A stretch of 64,000 nucleotides of DNA, from NCBI GenBank assembly GCA_012295275.1, contig CM022674.1, positions 241,001 to 305,000 on the forward strand, read 5' to 3'. Below, in pieces: positions 35,303 through 49,200 of this stretch (the first letter of the stretch is position 1; each line of letters starts with the position of its first letter). A model generated the notes under the pieces. The model made no database searches. It was not told the origin of the DNA and worked only from the letters and a program-made list of their open reading frames with translations. The translations under genes were made by a program, and so were the position numbers. The DNA comes from Chrysomallon squamiferum (taxonomy: Eukaryota; Mollusca; Gastropoda; Neomphalida; Peltospiridae).

Positions 35303-35706
35303 TTGCCCGTAATAATGATATCACGTTGTCATGGTTACTGAGTACGGCGTCTGTTTTAACAATCATTTCTGCCCCGTGGCGAAGACTTTGGCTCCTGTAG
35401 CACACTTTGTGTTTTAACGACTGTTCGCTCGGAACCGGCACGTTTATATTTGTCATCTTCAGTTGCAAATCAAACAAACAAGCGTATGAAGTATCGAATG
35501 AAATACTTCACAGAACGATAGCGTTCGCTGAATCATACGTTTATACTGCTGATTCGACATTTCTTTTAGTCCACTGCGAAATATAAAATATCTGGGAGAT
35601 AAGGATCGCATGTATATGGACAGTTAGAGCGCGGGACGGACACAAATTCAAAGATATAGACAGATAGGTGGACAGATGCAGAAGAAGACAGAGAAAGAGA
35701 GAGAAA

Positions 35707-35909
<203 letters not shown>

Positions 35910-36004
35910 GTACCTAACGACATACATACAAACAGATACATGTATGTATATATGTGTATATGTGGGTAAACGTTTTAAATTTTGAAATCCACAGACAAAC
36001 AGTG

Positions 36005-36195
36005 AGAGAGCCAGACAGAGATATGTAATAGACAGATAGCTAGATAGATAGACAGAGATATGTAATAGACAGATAGCTAGATAGATAGACAGAGACATGT
36101 AATAGACAGATAGCTAGATAGACAGACAGATAGCTAGATAGATAGACAGAGACATGTAATAGACAGATAGCTAGATAGACAGACAGATAGATTCA
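36005..36195 (+). repeat. GATA/GACA minisatellite
   Basis: A higher-order unit, ATGTAATAGACAGATAGCTA plus GATAGATAGACAGAGAT, is repeated about four times; some copies lack the ATGTAATAG part. Confidence 0.85.
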
Positions 36196-36539
36196 GAAAG
36201 AGACAGATAAGCAGAATGATAGATAATTGTTGAGAAATATATTTAAACAGACTGTATTATTACACACACATGTGTTAGAGCGCTTGTGCAAATACATGTC
36301 TGTGTGTTGTTTATGTATTTGTGTGTTACACCCAGACACTCAGACTATCTCAGGACAAAACCGCGCTGTATGTCACTAAATTAGGTTAAATATGAAACCA
36401 ATAGGACATGTTTTTCAAGTCACGTAATCGCAAAACCGTGAAATTGGCTTCCGCTCTGACAGTTTTTTGTATCCGTGTCGTCTGGCCTAACAAAGAAGTT
36501 TTCAAAATACACCACTGTGATTGTGACACACTTATATGT

Positions 36540-38115
36540 CCATTCCTTCCTTTGTTCGTTCATTCATTTATACCTTCGTTAGACAATTCATTCAGTCATA
36601 CCTTAGTTCGATAATATATTCAGTTATTCCTTCGTTCGTTCGATAATATATTCAGTTATTCCTTCGTTCGTTCGATAATTTCTTCTTTCGTTCATTTGTT
36701 CGTCAGTTCGTTGGATAATTCGTTAGTTTAATAATTTGTTTCAACGCTCACTCGTTTATTCGTTCCATGCATTTATTCGTTCTTTCGTTCGTGTATTTAT
36801 TCTTTCGTTCCTGTATTGTTCATGCTTTACTTCGTTCGTGCACACATTCATTATATGCTTTGTTGGATTCTGTTTCATCTGTTCGTGCCATGCATGAAAC
36901 ACAGCTGCGTAATTTTTATTTTTTTATTTTTTTAAATGTCTTTATTTAAAAGTCTTGCTGTTGAGTTGTAGGACACAGAATGTCTTAGACTAGTGTGTAT
37001 TAGTACTGATATCCTTATTCATACATTTGTGCGTTTTATTTCTTCTTCATTGATTCATAATCATAATTAGCTAGTTTTTGTTATTGTTTTAGTGTTTGTT
37101 AATTCGTTCTTTTTTCGATCTTTTATTCGTTGGTTCTTTCCTTCAAACATTAAATAATTAATTAATTTGTTTTTACTTCATTATTTCTTTCGGTTTTCTT
37201 TCATTCATTCATTCATTCATTTCTCCTTGCCTCCATTCCTTCAATCATGTCATTTACTTTTATTTTTTCATTCTCTTCATTTGTCCTTCCTTTCTTCCTT
37301 CCTTCATTAATTGACTTATTCATTGATTTGTTTAGGCATTCTGTCTTCAGATTATTAAATCATAAACACACAAATATGGTTCCGCTTTTTGTTAGATTAA
37401 AATATAATCTTTCTAGTGTTTTCTCTATTCCAAGCTCAGTTTAAAGATATAAAACAAAAAAATATATCACGTATATCTGTGTTACTCAGAAAGCTGGATT
37501 TTCTCATTTATAAAATTTACTTTTCTTTTTAAATTTTTTTATTAATATTTTTTTTTTTTAAAGATTTTTCTGTATAATGTACACATTGCATGTCATTTTT
37601 TTTTTTTATTTATGTTTATTTTATTATTATTATTTTTTAAAATTAATTCTGATATTTGATTCATAAGATACAAAGCCTGTTTGTTACTAGTTTTTATTAC
37701 CTTTATTTTTTCCCCCATTTATCAATTTGTTTGCTAAGTGCATTTTATATGCCTATTCATTCTTTCTTTCGTTCATTTATCTTGCTTTTATCTGTTAATT
37801 TTCTTCATTAGACTTTTTTGTTCATTCTTTCTTTCTTTCTTTCAACCATATATTAAGTTCATTCATTATAATAATTTATGCGTATTTTGCATCATGTATT
37901 CATTCATTCAGTAAGTCTGTCATTCACTAATTGATTCATTCATTCAATTCATTAGTTCATTCTTTCATTCATTCATTCACTCATTCATTTATTCACCCAT
38001 TCTTTTCATCATTTCCTCACTCAAGCTTTGAATCCAATATACCCCTTCATTCATTTATTCATTCAATCAGTCATTCATTCATTCATCCATTCGTTCATTT
38101 ATTCATTCCTCATAG
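36540..38115. repeat. Degenerate (TTCN)n / (ATTC)n region
   Basis: TTCG, TTCA and CATT tetranucleotides, strongly diverged, in three clusters (36540-36850, 37180-37340, 37740-38115) separated by AT-rich sequence. Open frames here are compositional. Confidence 0.7.
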
Positions 38116-38119
38116 TCAG

Positions 38120-39230
38120 TATATCACAAATGCATACCACACATATCTATTGCAACAACAGTTCAGGAATGTAGACCTTACGTATTAATCTGCCGCTCCT
38201 AAAATGCTGGGTTATGTTTTATATCAGCTTCTCACTTGACTGCACTCGACTATAAAATACGTCCCTTACACGCTGAAGACTACAAAAAAAAAAAAAAAAA
38301 AAATTAACCTGTAACATGTACGTAACTAAACAGTTATTTACTTACGAATGCGTCTTACATAAGCTCTTAAGTATAAATAATAGACTGAGATACTTGTGTC
38401 TGAAAACTGCTGAGAGAGAAAGAGAGAAATATTTACCAGTTTTGAAGTGTTGACTACGTCATCAACACGACAGCAGTATACTCGATATACTTCAGAAGTA
38501 TAATTGTCGTATACACTTAAAGTACATTGCCGGTAATTTAGTATAAGTTAGAAGTATTCTTACAACACATCAGATGTACATGTTGTTTGTATAGCAGAAG
38601 TACACCGCTGTATTCTCAGTGATATTAACCTAAGCTTTCATTATATGATTGATACCAGGCGTATCTCAGAATTATACCAACAGTACGTTGTGCATATGTG
38701 TGTTATATGTATGTGTTTCTACACACACACACACACACACATGTCACAGGTATAGTATCAGTATGTCAAATGAACACTAACGTGTGTGTATGTATGTATG
38801 TATACACACACACACATGTCACAAGTATATTATCAGCATGCCAGAAGTATATTAAATTACGTCAGACGTATTCTGGTAGTACATTGTCAGTAATTTAGAT
38901 ATATATATATAAGGAAGGTATAAGAGTTAATTAAATATTTCCATTCTTCAGAGATATAACCAAGCACGCTTGTACTTCTATATCGACCAAAACCTTCACC
39001 AAGATTTTAACATTCTTCAACACACCTTACTTCTCTCACCTGCCAAGAAGTGTATGCAATTACTTAGTTAAACAGTCTCACCTTGTTTGGTTTGGAGAGT
39101 AATTTATTTAGTACACGTTTAATTATACCTTGCTGGTGGTCCGCGTTGTGAAAAACCTCAAATTATTTACCTTCTTACTGGTGATTGCATTTACTGTTTA
39201 GACTAGTCAGTACAGTCGGTGTTTAGTGGA
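38120..39230. other. Intron 1 of EMI gene, unique sequence
   Basis: Mostly unique AT-rich sequence with two short (CA)n runs near 38720 and 38805. Around 38480-38880 a degenerate phrase (TTAGAAGTATTCT / TCAGAAGTATA / CAGAAGTACA / CAGAAGTATA) recurs irregularly, probably an old tandem repeat. No exon recognised. Confidence 0.45.
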
Positions 39231-39404
39231 TTTAAATACACTGATAAATGATAAGTGTGTAACAAATAGATACATACAACGATAGACAGATACAACTATA
39301 GACAGATACAGCAACATAGACAGATTGTTGATATATTATAAATAGATGGAGATATATATGTGTGCGTGTTTTATATGTGTATATGTAGGTTCTAATGGCA
39401 AACA

Positions 39405-39520
39405 TATATATATATACACACACACACACATACACACACACAGACACACATATATACACACACAGACACACACGTACTCACAGACACACATATATACACA
39501 CAGACACACACGTACTCAAA
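39405..39520 (+). repeat. (CA)n/(TA)n degenerate array
   Basis: CACA with TATA and CAGA interruptions; the phrase CACACATATATACACACA(C)AG repeats at about 45-bp spacing. Confidence 0.85.
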
Positions 39521-39599
39521 CTGTATATAATGAAAAAAAAACTTACACAGCACCTGTGCGATATTTTATCAACGTCTGTCGCAGGGATCAAGTTTAAGA

Positions 39600-40860
39600 C
39601 GTTAAACTAAAAAGACCTGATATAAGCAACACGACACCTCGACATTACATACCTTTTAATTTGTCCGCGGCTATCTCGAAGTTAGTTTAATGACCCGAGG
39701 ATCATTTTTTTATTACTTGACTTCTTTGTGAGATGAGGAAACAGTTTATTTAATAGCCTCGGACGCCTCAGATTGAAATGTTTAAGCGGAGGCTGGGACA
39801 GTTTTCAGTTTGTAGGACCGGTGTCAGGTACAGGAGAGTTAGAAATTATACACTGATTACCTAGGTGGGCAGGTGTTAAGTAGGTGCTGTATACTTAATA
39901 TTTCATTTCAGTAGATGTTGTGAGTAGACTGTTATGAAAAAATCTACTGTTCTAGATGATTAAATATTTAAGATTAAATGAATGAATAAATTGATTAATT
40001 AAATAAAGGAACGAACGAACGAATGAACAAATAAAATAAATGAATGACTATATATATATATAAAGAGATAGAGAAAGAAGAAAGAGAGAGAGGGAGAGAC
40101 AGAGATATTCAGACAGAAAAGTAAATATATATGATGTAAAGAGACAAAAAGATGAAGACTGTATATTAATAAGGGAGTGTAGTGTATCTTTATATCTATA
40201 ATCAGTACAGTGTTAGACACTTCAGTGGAACAGATGTTTAATTAAGATATTATGAATATGATAGTGTTTGGCTTTTTCAAAGAACAAGGAAGAGATGATT
40301 CATAAAGCCCTCATCGCATTTTCATCCTGCGTTAGACCAAACTGTGCTGTTTTGTGTGTTTCAAATGAAAATACCCAAATCACGAAAACGTTTCCTCAAC
40401 CTTGTAGGTCCTAATGGCGTAAAATTCACACAGCGTCATCTAGAAATGATTCCGCCATCACGTTTTGATCCCAGAACTTTTGGCTAATATCCAGTGAGAG
40501 TAGGCGTGGTGTAATTGTTCACGTATATCATATGAACAATATTCCATATTGTAAAATAACGTTTTAAACTAACGAGTCAATGGAAATAATATGGCTGGGA
40601 ATGTCCGAGTGGTCAAACTGGTCATTGTGACATTAAAAGATCTCTGGAGGCAGTAATAGTGATAATAACGACGTTTTCTGTGATTTCAGTTCCGTATCAA
40701 GTATCGCAGAGTTGAGGATTTGCTGAATTCTGTGGGTTCATTACATGGGATTGCACAGCTAAGCCCAGCTTAAAGTGTTAGAAAAAGTTAGAAATAACAG
40801 TGATACATCCAAGTCTGGTTTGCATTATTACAGACCACCGCATAATTTAAACTGGTTAGA
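39600..40860. other. Intron 1 of EMI gene, unique sequence
   Basis: No exon recognised. A phrase at about 40600 (ATGTCCGAGTGGTCAAACTG) resembles the 5' half of a type II tRNA but has no B box after it. Confidence 0.35.
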
Positions 40861-40863
40861 GTC

Positions 40864-40868
<5 letters not shown>

Positions 40869-40928
<60 letters not shown>
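40869..40928 (+). repeat. (CT)n microsatellite
   Basis: About 30 CT units, then a short (CA)n at 40948-40968. Confidence 0.95.
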
Positions 40929-40931
<3 letters not shown>

Positions 40932-41302
40932 CATTCATACAGACGCACGCACACACACACACACACACAGTTACTGTGTAATGGCCCAAGCCGTGATATT
41001 TTTAAATTAGTCTGAGCACTCAAGACGGCGAAAGATGCAACAGTGGAAATGTATGTAAGAAACATGCATGCCACGTGCATAACGTGCATTTTGCAACATC
41101 CAGTATTTCCTGGAAGCAAACATGCTTTTATAACGATGTCTGTGCAAAGCATTTCCTCAGTATCCGCACACTCGGCATTGTTTACACGTGACTTCCTAGA
41201 GATGTGCTGTAACGAACGTGTAACACTGTCAGACATTCATCACAGCGGAATCACAGCGGTTAACAAGAACAGTTAGTGTTAGTTCTGTAGAACTTATATA
41301 CA

Positions 41303-41368
41303 TATATACATACACACACCCACACCCACACACACATATATATATATATATATATACAGACACACACC

Positions 41369-41410
<42 letters not shown>

Positions 41411-41422
41411 CACACACACACC

Positions 41423-41460
<38 letters not shown>

Positions 41461-41468
41461 CACACACC

Positions 41469-41500
<32 letters not shown>

Positions 41501-41519
41501 CAGACACACACACACCCAC

Positions 41520-41550
<31 letters not shown>

Positions 41551-41790
41551 CAGACACACACATACACACACATATATATACATACAGACACACACACACA
41601 CATATATATACATACACACACACACACATATATATATATACATACATATATACATATATACATACAGACACACACATACACACACACATATATATATATA
41701 TACATACATATATACATATATACATACAGACACACACATACACACACACACATATATATATATACATACAGAAACACACACACACAAATA
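41303..41790 (+). repeat. (CA)n/(TA)n alternating array
   Basis: About 490 bp of alternating purine-pyrimidine sequence in which TA blocks and CACACA(C)CCACA or CAGACACACA blocks alternate with a rough 60-bp period. Almost uninterrupted alternation makes it a Z-DNA or cruciform-prone tract. Confidence 0.95.
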
Positions 41791-41896
41791 TATATACTGT
41801 ATCACATGAAGCCTAGGTATTCCCAAGAATGTCTGTCTCATTTTTTCTTTCTTTCTCTATTTCTCTCACTTTTTCTTTCTTTCTTTCTCTCATTTT

Positions 41897-41904
<8 letters not shown>

Positions 41905-41970
<66 letters not shown>
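41905..41970 (+). repeat. (CT)n microsatellite
   Basis: About 32 CT units after a TTTC-rich lead-in. Confidence 0.95.
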
Positions 41971-41972
<2 letters not shown>

Positions 41973-42735
41973 GCTACTTAAGTGACAATACTACATTTTC
42001 CACACGAAACAGCAGTTGTAGTCTCTCGTTTCTATTTGCATAATAACTGTTTTATCCGTTGTAAAAAGAAAGAACAAATAAATACAGCTAAACTTTTCAA
42101 GATGCCTTTAAACAAACACATAACACTCCAGAGAAAAAATAGTTTAAACAACTTTGGCACCTGCTTTAATCTACAATTTTTCTCTTTCTTTTTCACCTTA
42201 TCTTTTTCGTCTCTTTATGCTTTTTGACTGCACGGTCTCTAATAAAGTATTATTATTCGTTCATGTTCGTGTATCGTCAGTTTCACTCTTACATTGTTCA
42301 CACCGAGTCGAAACAAAAACGTTTTGTTGTTGTTCCACAACTTCAAAGGGAAAATAAAAATGTTAATGTCAGTGGGTAAGTGATAACGTATTTCATAAAA
42401 ACCACGCCGTGTTTTCATACTTCTGCTGTTTTTGTATTAACAGTTTTCATCACACCTTTCACAGAAATGTGGCTCTTTTTATAAAAGTTTGTTTATTCGT
42501 TTATTTGTTAATGCTAAGGTTCTTGTATTACGAAGTTACAAACATCTGTCTCCCCCTTTATTTTTTCTCTTTCTCATCGATGCAGAGACACACACAGAGA
42601 AAGAAAATGAACGATAGATAGATAGAGAGAAAGATTGAGAGAATGAACGACAGACAGGTAGAGAGAGAGAGAAAGAGAATGAACGATAGAACGATAGATA
42701 TAGAGAAAGAAAAAGAGAGAGAATGAACGATAGTT

Positions 42736-42736
<1 letters not shown>

Positions 42737-42796
<60 letters not shown>
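42737..42796 (+). repeat. (GA)n microsatellite
   Basis: About 29 GA units after degenerate GATA/GAAC sequence. Confidence 0.95.
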
Positions 42797-42798
<2 letters not shown>

Positions 42799-42799
42799 C

Positions 42800-43740
42800 T
42801 AAAGAATACCAGGTACATCTATTCGCTCCTCAGTTTAATTGCTGTTAATGGTGACGTTGAACGACAGGTGGTAATCACGTGTTCGTCATTCAGATAACTA
42901 AAACTGTTATCAGCTGACCCTCCGCCTCGGTTTGAAAACGCTCACTGCACCCAGTCGCACAGCAACGTCTTCTTCTTTCTGATGTTTGCAATTCTCACTT
43001 CCTACATTTCCTCACTGCAGACGAGGCAGCATGCATTTCCCGTGCGTGCATTTCCCGCCCACTTCATTTCTAACATGAATAACACAGCAGCATGTTGCCA
43101 GCAACATTCCACCAAAAGGACGATGTGGATAATGATTTTATTATCTTTTTTTTTTCCTTCAAAAAAAAAAAAAAATAAAAAAAGAGACCCAAGACGAAGC
43201 CTATTTGAACCCATCAGACACTCGAGGGAAAATGATCTTTCCGATATGCAAACAAAAGCAGCCTTGGGGCTGTTTCCTTTTAAGACTTCGATAAAAGGTA
43301 GAGGGTCGGGGAGGGGGTAATAAAGGCTGGTCATTATCCTCGGACAACTGGACACACTGATGACCACAGTATTATTTCCAGTTTGATAGAAAAGTTCGTT
43401 CCGCTGCTCGTTGAATGGAGTTTATTAACGACCCCTGTTTTTCTAAATAATCGACGTATAATGAAGACGTCTTCAGGTCTGCTTAGGAAATTGCCGTCAT
43501 TCAGTCGCAAACTAGTCATGCATGACCTCACGTGATCCCTGCAAATGAAGCGTGCATTGTTTAAGATGCGGTTAGTGGGCAGTTGTTGCTGATGTTGTTG
43601 TTGTTGCGGAAACTCCACGCTGCATGACAGTAACAATGTCTGCTGAAGTAGTTTTGTCTCTGAAACACAGGCTGCTTGTTGGTCCGTTCAGAATCAGAAT
43701 CAAACTGAACTGACAAGATTTACCCGAGTCTTTGAAAATA
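42800..43740. other. Intron 1 of EMI gene, unique sequence
   Basis: One of the more complex non-repetitive parts of the window. CpG is somewhat higher and two CATTTCCCGYSC phrases lie 15 bp apart near 43033-43058. Open frames on both strands (about 43002-43367) show no family resemblance, so I call no gene. Confidence 0.35.
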
Positions 43741-43774
43741 TCGTTACTGATGATATTTTTTGACCATTTCTTTT

Positions 43775-43890
43775 TTCTTTCTTTCTTTTTCTTCTTCTTC
43801 TTCTTCTTCTTCTTCTTCTTCTTCTTTCTTTCTTTCTTTCTTTCTTCTTCTTCTTCTTCTTTCTTTCTTTCTTTCTTTCTTTCTTTTTTC
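43775..43890 (+). repeat. (CTT)n/(TTTC)n microsatellite
   Basis: CTT triplets alternate with TTTC tetranucleotides in two cycles. Confidence 0.9.
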
Positions 43891-44218
43891 CTTTCTTTAT
43901 GTATATTTCATTTTGTATTTGTCACGTTCAAAAATGTTTTGGGACATTCAGATTTAGAGTTCGAACGTCAAAACAATAAAATTATGCGAATTCGACCTCA
44001 GCCTGATTAAAATCATAAGATTGCCGATGCGTGTGTTTATGTAACTGAAAAAAATGTAACGAAAACCAATTAATATCAAAAGAAAATAATTATAACAAAA
44101 ACAAAATGAAAAGCATCCGTACAAAAGAAACAGAGGAATTGAAAATAACAAAATAACAACAGAGTCAAATTTATGTGACTAAAACAATAATTATATTAAA
44201 GTTTAATGCAAAGATATG

Positions 44219-44251
<33 letters not shown>

Positions 44252-44877
44252 ATGTATATGTGTATATTACTTGACCCCTAAAGTAAAATGTATTCAAACA
44301 AAATCCACTACGAGGGTTTTAAAAAGCTGCTTCACGCGGAGACTTGAGTGGCCAAACATTCATTGTTTGCTTCTCTCGTGTGATCCTTTCTAGAGTTTCA
44401 GAATAACGTTTGAGTGTTTTCTCAAGTGGAGATATGGAGGATTATTTTCACATACAGAGGCCAGTGTAGCATGAAAAACATATTATTTCGGAGTACATTT
44501 TTAATATACAAAAAAAAAAAAAAGATCTGTCCATCTATCTTTATCTGTCTTCTTTTCTACATGTAACTGTGCATGTGCACACATATATATATCTGTGTGT
44601 GTGTGTGCGCGCGTGTTTCTGTATGTACATACATATATTTGTTTTTCCTATCATAACGTACAAACGCCACACAATAACGAACTGTTTTTCTCGTTGTTGA
44701 GAGGTGATATTACGTAATAAATAACCGAGTATTTACGGATATCACTTAGCGCTGGTTTACCTGACTTAGTTCCACACTTTATTGGTAAACGTGAGCACAC
44801 TAACATCTGAAGTGGTTGTGTGTTGATGTACTGAGCAAATAAAACCAGGAAACGAAAAGAACACTTCATAAACAAAA

Positions 44878-45480
44878 CATAACACCACCAGCAATAACAA
44901 CAGCAGCACCAACAGCATCAACAGCAGGTATATCAATAGCAACAACAGCAACAGCATCAACAGCAGGTATATCAATAGCAACAATAACTACAGCATCCAC
45001 AGCAGGTATATCAATAGCAACAACAACAACGATAGTAGCAGGTTTATATGTAATAACAAGTGTGACTGTGTTGTAAACAGTACGAAGGAGACTAACAATA
45101 AAAGCAACAACAATGCAAGCATCAGCATCAGCAGCAAAACAGTCCCAAACGACACCAACAGTGATAATAACATGGAACAACAACAACAACAACAACAACG
45201 GTGCCACCATCAGTGATAAGCAAACATAAATAGAACCACTATCAACAGATAGCAAGAGTAACTGTAAGAGTGAAAGAAAATAAAAATGACACGACCTACA
45301 GTACCTGCAGCAGCCACAACGTCGTCTGCAACAGCAACACTAATAGTAGTAATAGTAAAAGCAGTATTAATAGTAGTAGTTGAAGTAGTTGTAGTAGTCG
45401 CAGTAACAGCAATCGTAGTTGTAGTAGTCGCAGTAACAGCAGTCGTAGCAGTAGTAGTTGTATGAGTAGTGGTGTTGGTG
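44878..45480. repeat. Degenerate (CAR)n / (GTA)n triplet region
   Basis: CAA/CAG/CAT triplets to about 45210, then GTA/GTT/GCA triplets from about 45330. Within it, AGCAGGTATATCAATAGCAA recurs three times at 44920-45020. The weak reading frames on both strands lack any recognisable fold. Confidence 0.75.
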
Positions 45481-45519
45481 GATGCTGTGTGTATTGTAAG
45501 TGGAGATACTGGACTCACA

Positions 45520-46500
45520 AACTGGTATCGTGATAAAAGTGATAAATTAATAAAGACTAATGTAATCTAAGATTTCTTTCAGTATTACGTAATTCACGTC
45601 TCTCAATTTCTAACGTAACTTTAAGTTCATAAACTTTTAAACATTTCTCAGTGACCTATCTTATTTTCACATACATCTCTTCATAAAAATAAAAAAAATT
45701 ATACTGAAACCATTCAAAAAATTCCTGAAACTTTACTCCTGAAATATCTTCATTTTGCCCTTCCACATAGCTCCTTATAAAAGTCTTATAATATTAGTTT
45801 GTACTAAAACCCCTTGCGTATAAATCTAATAAAACTATTTTGTACACAAACCATTTCAAGTTCTCACAAAACTTTAAGTTTTGGTTCTTAAACCTGTGTG
45901 AAAATCTTTATGGAATTTACAGCTGAAATATCCAGTGTGTATTTTCGTCACAGAGTATCAAAGTGAGTAAACAAGTAAGAACTGTGACGTAACGGTATTT
46001 GTCAACCAGCGGTGCGATACCACTAATAGCCGAGCTTTTATGTACGTGAATGAAAGGATGTGTAAATATTTGTACAGCAAGTCAGTGCAGCTTTCTCACA
46101 GTCACTGAGAAATAATTGAGAAAAACCTGTGGCTAAGCGTTTGAATGAAAGAGTATACGACTTTCAGTTTATGTTAGAAAATAGTATTGTTAATATTCAT
46201 TTATTTTATTTTAAAATATCAGTAAAAACTGCCTTGTACTGAATAAACATTTTAAGAAGAAAGAAAAGTCTTAGAGAACTGGATTCAGGCATGTTAGCCT
46301 GCGCGATCAGTCCTCCTTAAAGCGCCAATTAAAGTATTTTCTGTTCTTGTTAATGGAAATTTTTGTGTGCTGTAGTAAAATGCTCTCGCTCATTTTCTAA
46401 CTATCGAAAAAGTTATTTTTACGTCAGCAGATAACGGCCATTATACATTTTATAACTGTCAGGAGACGATTTAATGACGACTCTCAGATTAATTTGTTCA
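45520..46500. other. Intron 1 of EMI gene, unique AT-rich sequence
   Basis: Phrases of the form CTTAAACNTTT / CCTGAAACTTTACTCCTGAAATAT recur loosely, possibly an old tandem repeat. No exon recognised. Confidence 0.35.
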
Positions 46501-46834
46501 GTATTCTAAATAGTAGATGTTACAGATGTTATATCTATCAAGGAAGGAGTTTTACATATACTTCTAATAACAAGACTGTGGATCACCACAGCTCTGTTAC
46601 TAATATTATACATATCAAGAGAAGATTTAATCTTAATTTGTTATTAATGTTATAACAGTCAGCAATGAACTGTTATTAACATCTCTCAAGTGAACTCTGT
46701 TATTAATTTCAAACTACTAAGAGAAAACTGTTATTCGTAATTTTCAAATGAGGACTGTTATTACTTTTGTAACATTATTTATAACTCTTAGGAAGAAGTG
46801 TTATTATTTCACAACTAACAAAGGAAAAACTAGT

Positions 46835-47025
46835 ATTGATGAGTTACAAATAAGGACTGTCATTGATAACTTACAAATAAGGACTGATATTGATAACTTA
46901 CAAATGAGGACTGATATTGATAACTTACAAATGGGGACTGTTATTTATAACTTACAAATAAGGACTGTCATTGATAACTTACAAATGAGGACTGATATTG
47001 ATAACTTACAAATGGGGACTTTTAT
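46835..47025 (+). repeat. 27-bp minisatellite, about seven units
   Basis: A tandem unit TTACAAATGAGGACTGATAT plus TGATAAC. Variants AAATAAGGACTGTCAT and AAATGGGGACTGTTAT are mixed among units. Upstream, 46450-46835 contains many diverged relatives (GGACTGTTATTA, GAACTGTTATTAA), so the neat array grew from an older, larger repeat. Confidence 0.85.
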
Positions 47026-48079
47026 TCATTTCATAAACCATTAAGAGAGGACCTGTTTGACAACTGAAATAAAATCTGTTATTAATTTTATATTTCACAA
47101 TAAACATTTCAAATATTAACTCGGTGTTTATTTATAAATGTTGTATTACGAGTACTTACTGGGTGGTCTGACTGAAAGAATCACCTGCAGTTTACCTGTT
47201 TAATACCTGAGTCTTTTCATCAGTGCACTTACACTACTGTGTACAAGAGTAAACAGAAAATTACTCATTACGTGTAAAAATAGAACATTTACGTAAAGTA
47301 AAAACACATCTGATAGTGACAGATGATGTTATAGATGATGAGATCTAAACAACACAGTCTCGTTTTGATCCGGCCCTGACAGCATATAAAAATCAATAAA
47401 GCAAAACTATTTATAATTTTTTATTTGCCTTTCTCATTTTTTTTTTCCCAACCAGTTTAGTTCGTTTCACCTGTATTCAGGTGTGAAGTGTTAACGTAAC
47501 TACGTAAAGGTAGATATAAACTGTTATGATCCACCTGTTTCCACTCAGGTGTTCATTTCACGTCAAGAGTTATTGAAAAGGCAAATGAACTTTTGAGGAA
47601 ATTCTGGCAAGGGCGGGAATGTTGGATTTCAGGAGAGGGGAGCTCACCTGAGAGGGGAGCTCACCTGTTACCCTCGACAGAATAATTCTGTCTTTGCTGA
47701 CAATTTAAGGATTTAATTATTTCAATTTTTTCCCCTCCGGCTTTATATTACAATGAAAATAAATAAATAAATAAAACTAAAATAAAAAATAAAATATATC
47801 AAACGACAAAACAAACAAACAACATAATTAAAAACCTTTTGTATTTAATATTTTTCTTGTTTTGTTTGTTTGTTTGTTTTCTAAATATCTATCCATCTCT
47901 CTATGTGTCTGTCTTTATGTGTCTGTCTTTTTATCTATATATCTATTTATCTATGTCTGTCTGTTTTTCTAAATAACTTTTTTCTTTCCTTCTTTCTAAG
48001 CTAGTTAAAGACCTGTATGCATATTACATATCTCAGCTTATAAATAATCAAGCAAATAATAAATGACTAAACAAACAAC

Positions 48080-48200
48080 AAAAATAAATAAGTAAATAAA
48101 TAAGTAAATAAATAAACAGATAAATAGATAGATAAACAGACAGTCAGCCAGATAGACAGACAGACAGACAGACAGATAAATAAATAAATAAATAAATACA
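48080..48200 (+). repeat. TAAA/GACA/GATA compound microsatellite
   Basis: TAAG/TAAA, then GATA, GACA, and TAAA again. The mirror-like composition to 47880-47960 (TTTG, TCTA, GTCT units on the opposite strand) could let the two tracts pair. Confidence 0.8.
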
Positions 48201-48978
48201 TAACAGAGCAGATTAAGGACATATATAAGAATAAAGAGTAAAGCAGGAAATAAGTCCTTACATAACAATTGTGTCCACGTAAATTTCAAAGATGTCTCCT
48301 AAATTAGCATCGTTTTCATTGTGAAATTTTCAAACATGCTTTAATAATACAGCGACAAACAATTCCAAGAGCTAAACATATCTGTTGCCGATGCATCTTA
48401 TACTGACAATAAAAACAACAATTTATGAGAGTTAAAAACATAAAAATGCGATGATTTTATGGCCCATAATAATGCATAAAGCGATATGAAAGGACATAAT
48501 TTCACAGCATAAACGATATATATACTTTTATATCTAATAAATACATACATAGCAGACTCGGAACATTCACTTTAATGATGCATAATACATTAAAACAAGA
48601 ACTAAAAATATAAAATTTATTTTGGCAACACTTTGTAAGTTGACAGTAGAACATAATCAGTACGTAAACACATATTTAAACCGGACATAATTGGAAAAAA
48701 AGAACAAAAAATACAAAAAAAAACTGAATTTTTCTGTGATATCGCCGCCAGCCATTTTTTCTCTTTCTTTCAAACGACTGGGACAAACACTCACTTAACA
48801 CATCTACGTGGACGTTTCACACCTTTTCCCAACGTTTGCCACAAAGTTTAGCAAACAGACGTCGCCACATTGTTGCTTTTGTAACCGTGAAAGAGAAATC
48901 GAGTGTGGAAATGTCTGACTCCTGTGTGAAATTGTTTAGTTACAAGAAATATTAACGTTTTGTAATTGTTTGTATCCT

Positions 48979-48979
<1 letters not shown>

Positions 48980-49069
<90 letters not shown>

Positions 49070-49200
49070 GTCTGTCTCTCTCTGTCTATCTCTGTCTGTC
49101 TCTGTCTCGCACTGTCTATCTCTGTCTCTCTCTGTCTCTCACTGTCTCTCTCTGACTCTGTCTCTGTCTCTCTATCTCTCTGTCTGTCCCTGTCTATGTG
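48980..49200 (+). repeat. (CT)n microsatellite with degenerate tail
   Basis: Pure CT for about 42 units, then CTGT-interrupted CT to about 49200, 230 bp before exon 2. Confidence 0.9.

Noticed and set aside
36408-38188. Ser/Phe/His-rich frames
   Set aside because: Translations of degenerate TTCN/ATTC repeats.
40590-40640. tRNA-like 5' half (TGTCCGAGTGGTCAAACTGG)
   Set aside because: No B box or closing acceptor stem follows, so it is neither a tRNA nor a recognisable SINE.
43002-43636. Open frames of 100-121 codons on both strands in unique sequence
   Set aside because: They overlap each other, lack recognisable motifs and include A-run-encoded Lys stretches.
44866-45518. Gene with polyglutamine or Val/Ala-rich repeats
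   Set aside because: Degenerate CAR/GTA triplets open in several frames on both strands, with no splice-bounded or domain-like segment.
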